In this document: one piece after another, positions 27,614 to 35,586 of the stretch
Layout of the letters: every line of letters begins with the position of its first letter
Numbering within the stretch: the stretch's first letter is position 1
Source: Winogradskyella sp.
Lineage (GTDB): Bacteria; Bacteroidota; Bacteroidia; Flavobacteriales; Flavobacteriaceae
NCBI RefSeq assembly: GCF_013213835.1
Contig: NZ_JABSSU010000006.1
Coordinates: 62,001 to 126,000 of the forward strand
DNA: 64,000 bases
Reading direction: 5' to 3'
Notes under the pieces: model-generated
Told to the model about the DNA's origin: nothing
Seen by the model: only the letters and a program-made list of their open reading frames with translations
Database searches by the model: none
Position numbers and translations under genes: made by a program

Positions 27614-28262
27614 TATAAGGTTTTAATGTAGAGGTGTCATCTTTTTTCCATTTGTTTTCGATGTTAGATGCCATGAATTTCTTAAGAAAAGCTTGTAATT
27701 CTTCACTACTAGCAGTTAGAACTAGATCATCATCTATACCAACATTTTCATGTTTTAGTTTTAATTTTTGTTCTTTAAATAAACGCTTTAGTACAGTTTC
27801 CGAAATCCAAGATAATTTTATACTTCCATCCTCATTAAAATTTACATAAGCAGCTGAATGTGCTTTAATTAAATGTTGTGCTGCCATAGAGTTTATACTT
27901 GATTCTTCATATTCGAATGGGGTAAAATCTAAAAACAAATCATCTCCTACTTTAAAGGGCATTGCAATAAATAAGGCGTCCTTATCTCTACTAATGTATT
28001 CAACTACATATGCGTTTTTATAGCGTTCAAAAGTATCAAGATCCTCTTTCATTAATTTTGTTTGTCCTTGGTTTTCTTGCTCCCATTCTTTTTTAAACGA
28101 AATAAATTTCCAAGTAGATTTACTTTTTGTGATAAAATCACCAATTAAGCGTTCATCAAAATGCTGAGATTCTACAGTATAAAATGGTTGAAGAGACTTT
28201 ACAATACAAGAACTTAAAAGTAGAGCAAGTCCCATAATAATAAATGAATTTTTGACTTTCAT
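27600..28262 (-). CDS. Lipoprotein of unknown function, first gene of the LytS-LytTR operon
   Basis: The 220-residue protein has a lipobox at residues about 16-19 (LLLSSC), so it is predicted to be lipidated and exported. The mature part reads CIVKSLQPFYTVESQ; no catalytic motif is seen. The gene overlaps the sensor kinase by 14 bp, a tight and unusual coupling for an envelope protein and a kinase. It may modulate the kinase or be an effector made with it. I recognise no named family. Confidence 0.7.
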   Translation of the reverse strand: MKVKNSFIIMGLALLLSSCIVKSLQPFYTVESQHFDERLIGDFITKSKSTWKFISFKKEWEQENQGQTKLMKEDLDTFERYKNAYVVEYISRDKDALFIAMPFKVGDDLFLDFTPFEYEESSINSMAAQHLIKAHSAAYVNFNEDGSIKLSWISETVLKRLFKEQKLKLKHENVGIDDDLVLTASSEELQAFLKKFMASNIENKWKKDDTSTLKPYNAKP

Positions 28263-28381
28263 AATTTCTTATTTTATTTGTTTAGATCAAAAGTCTAACA
28301 CTTTCAGAAGTGTTTCAATTTATTTCGACCAACAAGGATTTGCTCATGCCAAACAATATTAAAAAGTTATATCTTTTAGGT

Positions 28382-28663
28382 TTAATAATGTTTTCTGATA
28401 TTCCTTTTAACCTTAAATAATCTGTATATCCCAATTAATAAGATAAAGGCTGAGGCGATTACCAAAATTATACCGTAATACTCTAAGTCTGAAAAAAATT
28501 CAAGTTTTATTATGGTTAGGCCTGTTCCGAGAATGACAAGGAACGTCCTGAAATAGGCCAGAAATGTCCGTTCATTTGCCAATTTTGTGCGCTCTATGGC
28601 TAACCAATCTCTTGTAATGAGTTGTTTTTTCTCTTTGGAGGGTTTATCGGACATATTATTCAA
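28382..28663 (-). CDS. DUF202 (YidH-like) membrane protein
   Basis: The 93-residue protein shows the DUF202 signature LAIERTKLANERTFLAYFRT followed by two or three membrane helices (FLVILGTGLTIIKL and YYGIILVIASAFILLIGIY). Members are small inner membrane proteins of unknown role. Its start overlaps the end of the large methyltransferase gene by 8 bp, so the two are expressed together. Confidence 0.85.
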   Translation of the reverse strand: MNNMSDKPSKEKKQLITRDWLAIERTKLANERTFLAYFRTFLVILGTGLTIIKLEFFSDLEYYGIILVIASAFILLIGIYRLFKVKRNIRKHY

Positions 28664-30266
28664 TTCCTTTTAATAAATTTATACTTACCGTTGCTAACTC
28701 ACTATCAGGAAATCTAGCAAAATGATTATCATCTGGTATGAGACCCGACTGTTCTGCCGCTTTTTTAAATACATCAACTTCTAGTATGTATTGGTCGCTA
28801 TATCCATGTGTCGCATCATAAGCTGTTGCTGCTGTTTTCCCTATGTTTTTTGAGGTCAATTCTGGATTTATAGTATGAAGCTCTATAATTAATAATCCAA
28901 ATTTTTCAACATATGGTTTCCATTTGCTTAAATGTTCAACAAGTGACGCTTTTACATCATTATTACTTAATCTTCTACCATTTGAAGCAAATCCTCCAGT
29001 AGATTTAGTTGTTATGTGGTGATTCTCTTTTGGTGCTTCCCAAATACGATTATGGTCTAAAAATGTTCTCACATTTAATAAATCTTGAAGGTCAATATTG
29101 TAATCTTCTTTGAGGTCTTCTGCCAATAAATCTGGTCTACCAATATCACCCCAAATGACTTTAGCCCATATGTCTGCGGTTATAAGATTAGCTCTAGTAA
29201 CTTTTAGTGCAGCTTTATTAAAATCTGCTCCTACTAAGAATAACGGATAATCATCAAGCATCTTACCTCTAAGTGTTTGCTGTTCTATGACGTTAAAAAT
29301 ATGCTCTATAAATGCACCATTACCACAACCCATGTCTAGAATTCCTTTTGGTTGTTCATCAATTGGTTTGTTAAACAGATCTATAATGACCTTATCAATA
29401 ACTTTAAAATAGGTAGCATGTGCGCCGCCGCTTCCCCAAACATTCATTTCGCGGTGTACATGTTTTTCGGTTTCGTTTGGTGATGATGTTTTTAAAATTA
29501 TTGGATTTCCAAAAATGAGCTCGTCTAATTGCAAAAAGGTAGGTATATATGATACGGTTACACCATACGCACTAGCGCGTTTTGCAAAGAATAATCCTTC
29601 ATTGGTAAATTGATAGGTATTTCGTTTTTTCTTAAACCAACCTAAATGGGCAAAGAAATCGAGAATTTTTTTGAAACTTTCAGGGTCTTTATGATACTCT
29701 TCAGCAGTAAAGGAAGCTTCCATAAAGTATTTATGAAACAATCCGTTAACACCAAGTAATACGATTATTGGACCAGCAATTACGCCTTCAATATGTTTAT
29801 AAATTTGATAATCAATAGAATCTTCTTTGCTTATTTCAAGATCAAATCCGTTTTCAAATTTTTTAAATATGCGCTCTAATGCAATAAAGGCATCAACACT
29901 TATCATCTTTTCTTGCGCAAATCGGTCGGAATACTTCAAAAGTTTAACAGCATCTTCATAAACATCAAAGCGTTCAAAAGCGTCTTTAGATATGGAATTG
30001 ACACTATAAGTCACCGTATTACTTTCATTATCTAGAGATTGGTTCAACCAACCTTGTGAGCTTAAAACTCGTAGTGCTACATTAAGATAACCTTCATTGG
30101 CATTAAAGGTTTTTGCTAATTCAGATACTGTGACGTTTTTATGTTCTAAAATATAAGATGGTACATCTTTTTTATGAAGCGCATAAGCTGAAGTCGCCGT
30201 AGCAATACCATCAAGATGTCTGAAAATTGTACTTCGTAATCTGGTTTTATCTGATTTTGTTAGCAT
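28656..30266 (-). CDS. AprA-like class I methyltransferase with N-terminal helical domain
   Basis: The 536-residue protein has an N-terminal winged-helix-like part (VTVSELAKTFNANEGYLNVALRVLSSQGWL, residues about 44-73), a helical middle and a class I methyltransferase core with motif I ILDMGCGNGAFIEHIF (about 305-320) and a second acidic strand FLVGADF. This order recalls AprA-type methyltransferases described from polyketide loading modules; the link is by recall of layout and not by alignment. No polyketide synthase or other biosynthetic gene is adjacent, only DUF202. The substrate is unknown. Confidence 0.7.
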   Translation of the reverse strand: MLTKSDKTRLRSTIFRHLDGIATATSAYALHKKDVPSYILEHKNVTVSELAKTFNANEGYLNVALRVLSSQGWLNQSLDNESNTVTYSVNSISKDAFERFDVYEDAVKLLKYSDRFAQEKMISVDAFIALERIFKKFENGFDLEISKEDSIDYQIYKHIEGVIAGPIIVLLGVNGLFHKYFMEASFTAEEYHKDPESFKKILDFFAHLGWFKKKRNTYQFTNEGLFFAKRASAYGVTVSYIPTFLQLDELIFGNPIILKTSSPNETEKHVHREMNVWGSGGAHATYFKVIDKVIIDLFNKPIDEQPKGILDMGCGNGAFIEHIFNVIEQQTLRGKMLDDYPLFLVGADFNKAALKVTRANLITADIWAKVIWGDIGRPDLLAEDLKEDYNIDLQDLLNVRTFLDHNRIWEAPKENHHITTKSTGGFASNGRRLSNNDVKASLVEHLSKWKPYVEKFGLLIIELHTINPELTSKNIGKTAATAYDATHGYSDQYILEVDVFKKAAEQSGLIPDDNHFARFPDSELATVSINLLKGIE

Positions 30267-30291
30267 AAACGATTGATTAGTACTTAAAGAT

Positions 30292-30321
30292 AAAAAACCA
30301 TTATGGAAATAATGGTTTTTT
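30292..30321 (-). terminator. Terminator of the DoxX-lipoprotein-GIN operon
   Basis: A perfect 13-bp stem, AAAAAACCATTAT with ATAATGGTTTTTT, closes on a GGAA tetraloop 21 bp past the GIN-protein stop. The A/T runs at both ends let it work in either direction. Confidence 0.9.
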
Positions 30322-30341
30322 AAACGAATAAAGTCATTGTC

Positions 30342-31238
30342 TTATTCAAAAAGCGATACAATTTTATCTTCATCATCCGCTGTGATTTCAATAAGTAGTT
30401 TTTTAAATCCCAAAGTATTTACTTTATATACTTTTGTGCCAATACTCCAGTTTTCTTTTCTTGTAGCATTTGGCATCATTGGAAAACCGTAGCTAAACTT
30501 AGAACCATCTGGTTTTGGTCCGACTACATAAAACTGATTTCTATTTTTTGAGTTGTTTCTAATTTTGAATTTGATAAATTTTGCTTCGGGATTCTTAATG
30601 TTTTCCGATTCACTTAATGAAAATACTTTTCCACCTTTTTTTGTTTTTACATTATATTTTGAAGGTTTGTTAATGTAAATTAGTTTTCCGTCATTAGAAA
30701 CATCTGCCCATAACGACGAAATTGGATTTACTTTTACTTTTCCCCATTTCCAAAGATTAACAAAAGCCTTTTCTGCACTTAGTTTACTTGCGTCAACAGT
30801 GGCTAATTCTGCAGCAATCCTTAATTCTTTTGTTTTTCCTTCTAGGTAAACATTACCAATTGGTGCTAAAACTTTTAAATACTCATTGTTGAGATTTATC
30901 ACTTTTGTATCATCATGAGTGCCTGTTTCTAGACGTTTTAGATTTGGTGCTCCAATGGTAATTATTATATTTTGTGATGGTGAAATCCATTCTTTTTGGT
31001 CGAGATGTAATGTGCCATCTGTAATGCCTTTATCAATCAATTTTATTAAATTTTCATCTGCCGTTATGGTAAGACTTTCTTTAGCCGACTGGTCAATAGT
31101 CACCTTTGCATAAAGATTTATTTTAATTTCTTCAATTGTAGTAACATCAAACGATTGGGTTACTATATTCTTGTTTCCTTTTACTTGTGCTAAGCTTGTC
31201 ATACCAACAAACAATAGCAATACTGTTAGCTTTTTCAT
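30342..31238 (-). CDS. GIN-domain (DUF2807) exported protein
   Basis: The 298-residue protein begins with a signal peptide (LTVLLLFVGMTSLAQ). The mature part has the repetitive beta pattern of the head GIN/DUF2807 domain: QSFDVTTIEEIKINLYAKVTIDQ and LTITADENLIKLIDKGITDGTL (about residues 28-80). These proteins form beta-helix-like domains found in Bacteroidota envelopes, of unknown function. It is the third gene after DoxX and a small lipoprotein, spaced 9 bp from the latter, and is followed by a strong terminator. Confidence 0.8.
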   Translation of the reverse strand: MKKLTVLLLFVGMTSLAQVKGNKNIVTQSFDVTTIEEIKINLYAKVTIDQSAKESLTITADENLIKLIDKGITDGTLHLDQKEWISPSQNIIITIGAPNLKRLETGTHDDTKVINLNNEYLKVLAPIGNVYLEGKTKELRIAAELATVDASKLSAEKAFVNLWKWGKVKVNPISSLWADVSNDGKLIYINKPSKYNVKTKKGGKVFSLSESENIKNPEAKFIKFKIRNNSKNRNQFYVVGPKPDGSKFSYGFPMMPNATRKENWSIGTKVYKVNTLGFKKLLIEITADDEDKIVSLFE

Positions 31239-31247
31239 GAGTAATAA

Positions 31248-31631
31248 TTATTTTCTTGTTATAGTTTCTTCTCGGTTATTATATGTTGCTTCGTAGATAA
31301 TAGTTTCAGGTTTATATTCGAAGGTTATAAATCTGTTGTCGCTTCCTTGTAATTCGAATTCATCGTTATTAAAGCATTTAAATTGCATCCCGAATTGTGC
31401 AGATCGTACTTCGACTTTTCCTTCGTAAATACCATCATTGTCGCTATCTGTTAACGTAATGGCTTTTTCCCAAGACGGATTGGTGAATTCGCCTTTAACA
31501 CTAGGATTATTAATAACTTCTACTGTGCTTAAGTCAATTTTGAAGTTTATAGTTTTTAGATGTGTTTCTTGTACACAATTGGTTAATGATAATGTGATAA
31601 TGAATATTGAAAGTTGTTTTAAAAGTTTCAT
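31248..31631 (-). CDS. Small lipoprotein with a starch-binding-like beta-sandwich
   Basis: The 127-residue protein has a lipobox (SLTNC, residues about 15-19). The mature segment SVKGEFTNPSWEKAITLTDSDNDGIYEGKVEV recalls the beta-sandwich of CBM20/48-like carbohydrate-binding or pilus-assembly-linked domains, but I cannot assign a ligand. It is the middle gene of the DoxX operon, 11 bp after DoxX and 9 bp before the GIN gene. An envelope location shared with the GIN protein is likely. Confidence 0.65.
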   Translation of the reverse strand: MKLLKQLSIFIITLSLTNCVQETHLKTINFKIDLSTVEVINNPSVKGEFTNPSWEKAITLTDSDNDGIYEGKVEVRSAQFGMQFKCFNNDEFELQGSDNRFITFEYKPETIIYEATYNNREETITRK

Positions 31632-31642
31632 GATACGTATGT

Positions 31643-32140
31643 TTAGTTATTTAATTTTTTAGAAATTAGGTAGTCTAGTCCAAAGCGTCCAGAGCCTAAG
31701 AAAAGATTGTAAATGGCAACCCATAAGAAGCTTATGGCTGGTAGCATATTCCAAAGAGGTCCATTAAACTTTTGACAAAAAATGGCAACCAACATTGTGC
31801 ATATAATTAAGAAAGAAGCGATTCTGGTTTTTAGACCGAGCAAAAGAAAAAGACCGCCAACTGCTTCGCTAAAAGCGCCCATCCAAGCAAAAAATACAGG
31901 TGCAATGGCAAATATGCCGCCATAAGCTTTAACATCTTCAGGAAACCATGCCACGACTTCAAACAGTTGTAAATGTCTATCATCAGATGTCCAAGGCATT
32001 CCGAATTTATCCGCGCCAAACATCGTTGTTAACCAAAGTCCGCTAAGAACTCTAGGAATTGCAAAAATTAAATCTATAAACCAGTGCTTTTGAAGTACAG
32101 GTGTAATTAATAATTTGAATATTGATTTTAATTGTGTCAT
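31643..32140 (-). CDS. DoxX-family membrane protein
   Basis: The 165-residue protein has four membrane segments with the DoxX/SURF4-like pattern: IPRVLSGLWLTTMFGADKFGMPW near the start, AWMGAFSEAVGGLFLLLGLKTR in the middle and FLWVAIYNLFLGSGRFGLDY at the end. DoxX proteins are small inner membrane proteins with proposed redox or thiosulfate-oxidation roles. It heads the DoxX-lipoprotein-GIN operon. The gap to the AraC-type gene holds spaced ACGT repeats, so that regulator probably controls it. Confidence 0.85.
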   Translation of the reverse strand: MTQLKSIFKLLITPVLQKHWFIDLIFAIPRVLSGLWLTTMFGADKFGMPWTSDDRHLQLFEVVAWFPEDVKAYGGIFAIAPVFFAWMGAFSEAVGGLFLLLGLKTRIASFLIICTMLVAIFCQKFNGPLWNMLPAISFLWVAIYNLFLGSGRFGLDYLISKKLNN

Positions 32141-32206
32141 AACAAATGGGTTTTAATTGTTGTTGACACAAATTTCGGTAGAGATGCTCTTCGTGAGCGA
32201 CTTATA

Positions 32207-32242
32207 ACGTATTAGAACGTCCTAAATACGATTTGAGACGTC
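32207..32242 (-). promoter_or_regulatory. Phased ACGT repeats upstream of the DoxX operon
   Basis: ACGT occurs at 32207, 32217 and 32238, spacings of 10 and 21 bp, or one and two helical turns. The last two are part of longer direct repeats (ACGTCcTAA and ACGTCtTAA). They lie 30-65 bp upstream of a weak -7 element GAAATTTG (complement of 32169-32176), where an AraC-type activator would be expected to bind. Confidence 0.5.
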
Positions 32243-33418
32243 TTAATTTAATTGAGTTTTTAAATATTCAGTAGGTGAGTAGTTGGTAAGTTTCTTAAAA
32301 ACACGGTTAAAGGTTGCTTTACTATTAAATCCGCATTCTTGGGCAATACCAAGTAATGACAATTGTTTATGCTTGTCTTCCTTCAGCATATTTTTAAATG
32401 CATTTACACGATAAGTATTAACAAAATCATTAAAGTTTTTATCAAATGCTGAATTTACAATTTCAGACAGTTGTGCGCGAGACATATTTGCCATTTTTGC
32501 TAAATCTGAAAGATTAAGTTCTGGATTCAGGTAGACTTTCTCAACTTCCATTAAATCTTTTACAATTGCAACTTGCTCTTCTGAAAATGATTTTTCTTTT
32601 TCAAGGTCTTTAGACTCGTCAGGTATGGCAATAGATTTTGGTGTAAATGTAAAATCTAGTTTATTCAGTTTTGTCGTATCTGTAAAAAAACCTTTAATCC
32701 CAATGTACAACATTACAATTGCCATGGTTAGGTTAAGCCACCAACGTTCTTGATAACCTAAGTCTATAAAACGAGAACCAATAATATCTTGTATCGTATC
32801 ATACAAGAATAATAAACTAAAGAGAATTAAAAAGCTTAATATCCATTTAAGCTCTAGTTTATAAGTATTAGAGAAGTATTGAATGATTTTTTTTCGGTAA
32901 TTGTAAAACAACTGAAATGTAAATGCTATATACATTAGCATAAATGGTGTTTCCACATAACCCATTACAGATTGCACATAAGCTTCGTCTAATTCAATTT
33001 TTAAAACACCATTCTGTGTATCATTAAATCCTGGCTGTAAAGCATCATAAGTATAAATGCTTAATCTATAAACAACGTACAAAAATGCTAATGAAAAGTG
33101 CCACCAATGCTTTCTTTTAAATTTAAAATTAGATGTTGTTATAGATTTTACATACAAATAAATTAGTGGTGCAAGTCCAACAGCAATATTTATAAGAAAG
33201 TAGTTGATTTTAGTAGTACGAAATGTATCATACCAACCCATAAAACCAACGGTATAGCAAGTTTGATTATAACAAGTTAATAGTAATATTAAGCCAAGAA
33301 ATAAATCTGAAAGGTTTCGTTTTTTAAAATATCGGTTTAATAACAATACGGTAAAAACAAGTCCTTGTAGAACGAGAATTAATAACGGTAAACTCCACTT
33401 ATTGAAATCTGGAAACAA
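32243..33418 (-). CDS. Membrane-anchored AraC-type transcription regulator
   Basis: The 391-residue protein has a seven-helix membrane part (residues about 10-245) and a cytoplasmic AraC/XylS DNA-binding domain at the C-terminus (about 285-391), with LNLSDLAKMANMSRAQLSEIVNSAF and the second helix-turn-helix KLTNYSPTEYLK. It would link a membrane signal directly to transcription. The start is unusual: the frame has no ATG before residue 59, and TTG at 33418 (LPLLILVLQG follows closely) is the likely start. It is next to the DoxX operon with shared ACGTC motifs. Confidence 0.82.
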   Translation of the reverse strand: MFPDFNKWSLPLLILVLQGLVFTVLLLNRYFKKRNLSDLFLGLILLLTCYNQTCYTVGFMGWYDTFRTTKINYFLINIAVGLAPLIYLYVKSITTSNFKFKRKHWWHFSLAFLYVVYRLSIYTYDALQPGFNDTQNGVLKIELDEAYVQSVMGYVETPFMLMYIAFTFQLFYNYRKKIIQYFSNTYKLELKWILSFLILFSLLFLYDTIQDIIGSRFIDLGYQERWWLNLTMAIVMLYIGIKGFFTDTTKLNKLDFTFTPKSIAIPDESKDLEKEKSFSEEQVAIVKDLMEVEKVYLNPELNLSDLAKMANMSRAQLSEIVNSAFDKNFNDFVNTYRVNAFKNMLKEDKHKQLSLLGIAQECGFNSKATFNRVFKKLTNYSPTEYLKTQLN

Positions 33419-33476
33419 ACTAATTAGATTTTATTTCCTAAATGTAGTGCATTTATTTACTAAATCTATGAATTAT

Positions 33477-33487
33477 ACGTCTCAAAT
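33477..33487 (-). promoter_or_regulatory. ACGTCTCAAAT motif upstream of the AraC-type gene
   Basis: This 11-mer is identical, in opposite orientation, to ATTTGAGACGT at 32231-32241 in the DoxX control region. It lies 59-69 bp upstream of the AraC-type start and may be an autoregulatory site. Confidence 0.4.
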
Positions 33488-33498
33488 TGTCTCTATCA

Positions 33499-34674
33499 TC
33501 ACTGAATAAAAGGATTACTCCACTTTTCATTGGTATAAACATCACTGCCAGCTAAAGTTTTCACAAAAGCAAAAACAGCATCTCTTTCGTCTTGCGTTAA
33601 GTTTAATTGTTGTCCATTTCCACCTGGTCGTAACCTAACGTCTAGATTATTGTTTGCACCAATAGTTATATCATTATAATGATTAAGTAAAAGATCAAAA
33701 TTTGTGTTTGTACCAGTGTGCATAAAAGGTCCATTTGCCGAGCCGTCTGCCTTAACAACGTCTCTAAGACTCGGTGAACGTGTAATTGTAAAATCAGTTT
33801 CTGAATTGTCGGCAGTACCAATAACACCATTATTTAATGAATTTGGGTCTATACTAAATTCTGGGGCTTGATGGCAACCAGCACAACCTAATCCACCACC
33901 AATTCTAGAACCTTGATTATTAAATTGTGGCGGCGCTAAAAATAATTGCTTACCGGTATTTTCTTCGTCTGTAAAATTTTGAAATGGTTGTCCATCATTA
34001 TTCGCTTGTGCTCTTCCAACATCATATTTGCTATCAAAAGACTGAATACTTCTAATAAATTGAGCCAATGCATTCTGAATTTTAGCTTCTGTAATTTCAT
34101 CTGTACCATAAGCAAATTCAAAGAGTTCAGAATAGTAGTCTGTTTGTTCTAATTTAGTAATAAGGTTTGCAAAATTTTGATCGCCATTTTCACCACTAAA
34201 TCCCATTTCTACATGGTCTTGTATTGGCATAGTGGTTTGCATTTCTAAAGTTGAAGCGCGCTCATCCCAAAAGAATTGGTCTTCATCAGAAAATCTCGCA
34301 TTTACCAATCGCATTGAGTGACGACCAGTAACACCATTTACACCAGTACTTACTTGTGGGTCATCACCAAAAGCTACACTTTGTTTATGGCAACTTGCGC
34401 AGGCTATGGTATTATCTGAGGAAAGATTGGTATCATAGAATAAAATACGACCTAAAGTTGCACCTTCATCAGTAATTGTATTTCCATTGGTATTGTCTCT
34501 TGTGATATAACTTGGAATTGATTGATTGCTATAATTAGGTAAATTCTCGAAGTCTATATCTAATATGTTTGAGAATTCCGGAATTGTACTCACAGGACCT
34601 AAATCCCCATTGTTATCGTTATTACCACACGATACAAATAAAACGAAGCATAATGCAAAAAGAACTGATTTCAT
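33499..34674 (-). CDS. Di-heme cytochrome c peroxidase (MauG/CcpA family) lipoprotein
   Basis: The 391-residue protein has a lipobox (LFVSC, residues 12-16) and two c-type heme sites: C92-A-S-C95-H96 and C264-A-G-C267-H268. The family motifs GRILFYDTNLSSDNTIAC and GFSGENGDQ are present, along with the RSPSLRDV loop. It would be exported and anchored to the outer or inner membrane. It either reduces peroxide or, in MauG-like branches, oxidises a partner. The closing part FAFVKTLAG lies near the C-terminus. It lies 80 bp upstream of the AraC-type gene in the same direction. Confidence 0.9.
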   Translation of the reverse strand: MKSVLFALCFVLFVSCGNNDNNGDLGPVSTIPEFSNILDIDFENLPNYSNQSIPSYITRDNTNGNTITDEGATLGRILFYDTNLSSDNTIACASCHKQSVAFGDDPQVSTGVNGVTGRHSMRLVNARFSDEDQFFWDERASTLEMQTTMPIQDHVEMGFSGENGDQNFANLITKLEQTDYYSELFEFAYGTDEITEAKIQNALAQFIRSIQSFDSKYDVGRAQANNDGQPFQNFTDEENTGKQLFLAPPQFNNQGSRIGGGLGCAGCHQAPEFSIDPNSLNNGVIGTADNSETDFTITRSPSLRDVVKADGSANGPFMHTGTNTNFDLLLNHYNDITIGANNNLDVRLRPGGNGQQLNLTQDERDAVFAFVKTLAGSDVYTNEKWSNPFIQ

Positions 34675-34760
34675 AGATTGATTGTTTCAAAATTAGACCG
34701 ATTAGATTTAGAATGGTTTAATATTAAAACTAAAAAAAGTAAAAAATATTCTCTATTGAC

Positions 34761-35585
34761 CTATTCGTTTAGTATGGATTGCATGGATTTAGGACGAATC
34801 GTTTCCAAGTCTTTGGTTTCGTATGGAATGGATTTTAAGATATATTCAAAAGCCCTAATTCTTGCATTTGTTTTTCGGTTTGCTTTAATGATTTTCCAAG
34901 GTGCGTAGACTTGAGTTTTTTCAAACATGGCCTCTTTGTACTTGGTGTATTCATCCCAAAGTGTGAGCGCACGTTTATCAACTTCACTAAATTTCCACTT
35001 CTTTGTTGGTGTGTTTATGATGTCCTTAAAACGGCGTTGCTGTTCGGTTTTTGTAATTGAGAAATAGAGCTTCAGAAAATATATACCAGATTCTTGTATC
35101 ATTTTTTCAAACTCATTCACCTGAGACATAAAAATCTCGTATTCTTTTTTGGTGCAGAAGCCATTAACAGGTTCTACAACTGCTCTGTTGTACCAACTTC
35201 TGTCAAAGAATACAATCTCGCCATTATTGGGTAATTGATTTATGTAGCGTTGAAAATACCATTGCCCAGATTCTGTTTCGTTAGGTTTTGGCAATGCAAC
35301 CACTCTTATGGCTCTTGGTGGTAAATGTTGAATGATACGTCTTATAGCACCACCTTTTCCTGCAGCATCTCTACCTTCAAACAATATGACTACTTTTTTG
35401 TTGTTAGCAGCAACCCATTGTTGAAGAATTAACATTTCTTCTTGTAGTTTTTCTAGTCGCTTTTCATATTTGACATTATTAACGGTTTTATTAATGTCTA
35501 AGCGCTTTTGTCTAAGTAAAGCTAATAAGCCTTTCTTAGTGTTTATAACTTTTATTTCTTTATCGGATAAATTTCTAAGTGGCAT
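34761..35585 (-). CDS. PPK2-family polyphosphate kinase, copy 1
   Basis: The 274-residue kinase moves phosphate between polyphosphate and nucleotides. It shows the Walker A-like GRDAAGKGG, the phosphate-binding VVALPKP, Walker B EIVFFDRSWYNRAVVEPV and the FCTKKE segment. A longer frame continues upstream to 35684, but I use the ATG at 35585 (MPLRNLSDKE). That start lies one base after the stop of the upstream paralogue, and the extra residues would overlap it by about 100 bp. Which nucleotide it uses (NDP or NMP) cannot be read from the sequence by eye. Confidence 0.85.
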   Translation of the reverse strand: MPLRNLSDKEIKVINTKKGLLALLRQKRLDINKTVNNVKYEKRLEKLQEEMLILQQWVAANNKKVVILFEGRDAAGKGGAIRRIIQHLPPRAIRVVALPKPNETESGQWYFQRYINQLPNNGEIVFFDRSWYNRAVVEPVNGFCTKKEYEIFMSQVNEFEKMIQESGIYFLKLYFSITKTEQQRRFKDIINTPTKKWKFSEVDKRALTLWDEYTKYKEAMFEKTQVYAPWKIIKANRKTNARIRAFEYILKSIPYETKDLETIRPKSMQSILNE

Positions 35586-35586
35586 A

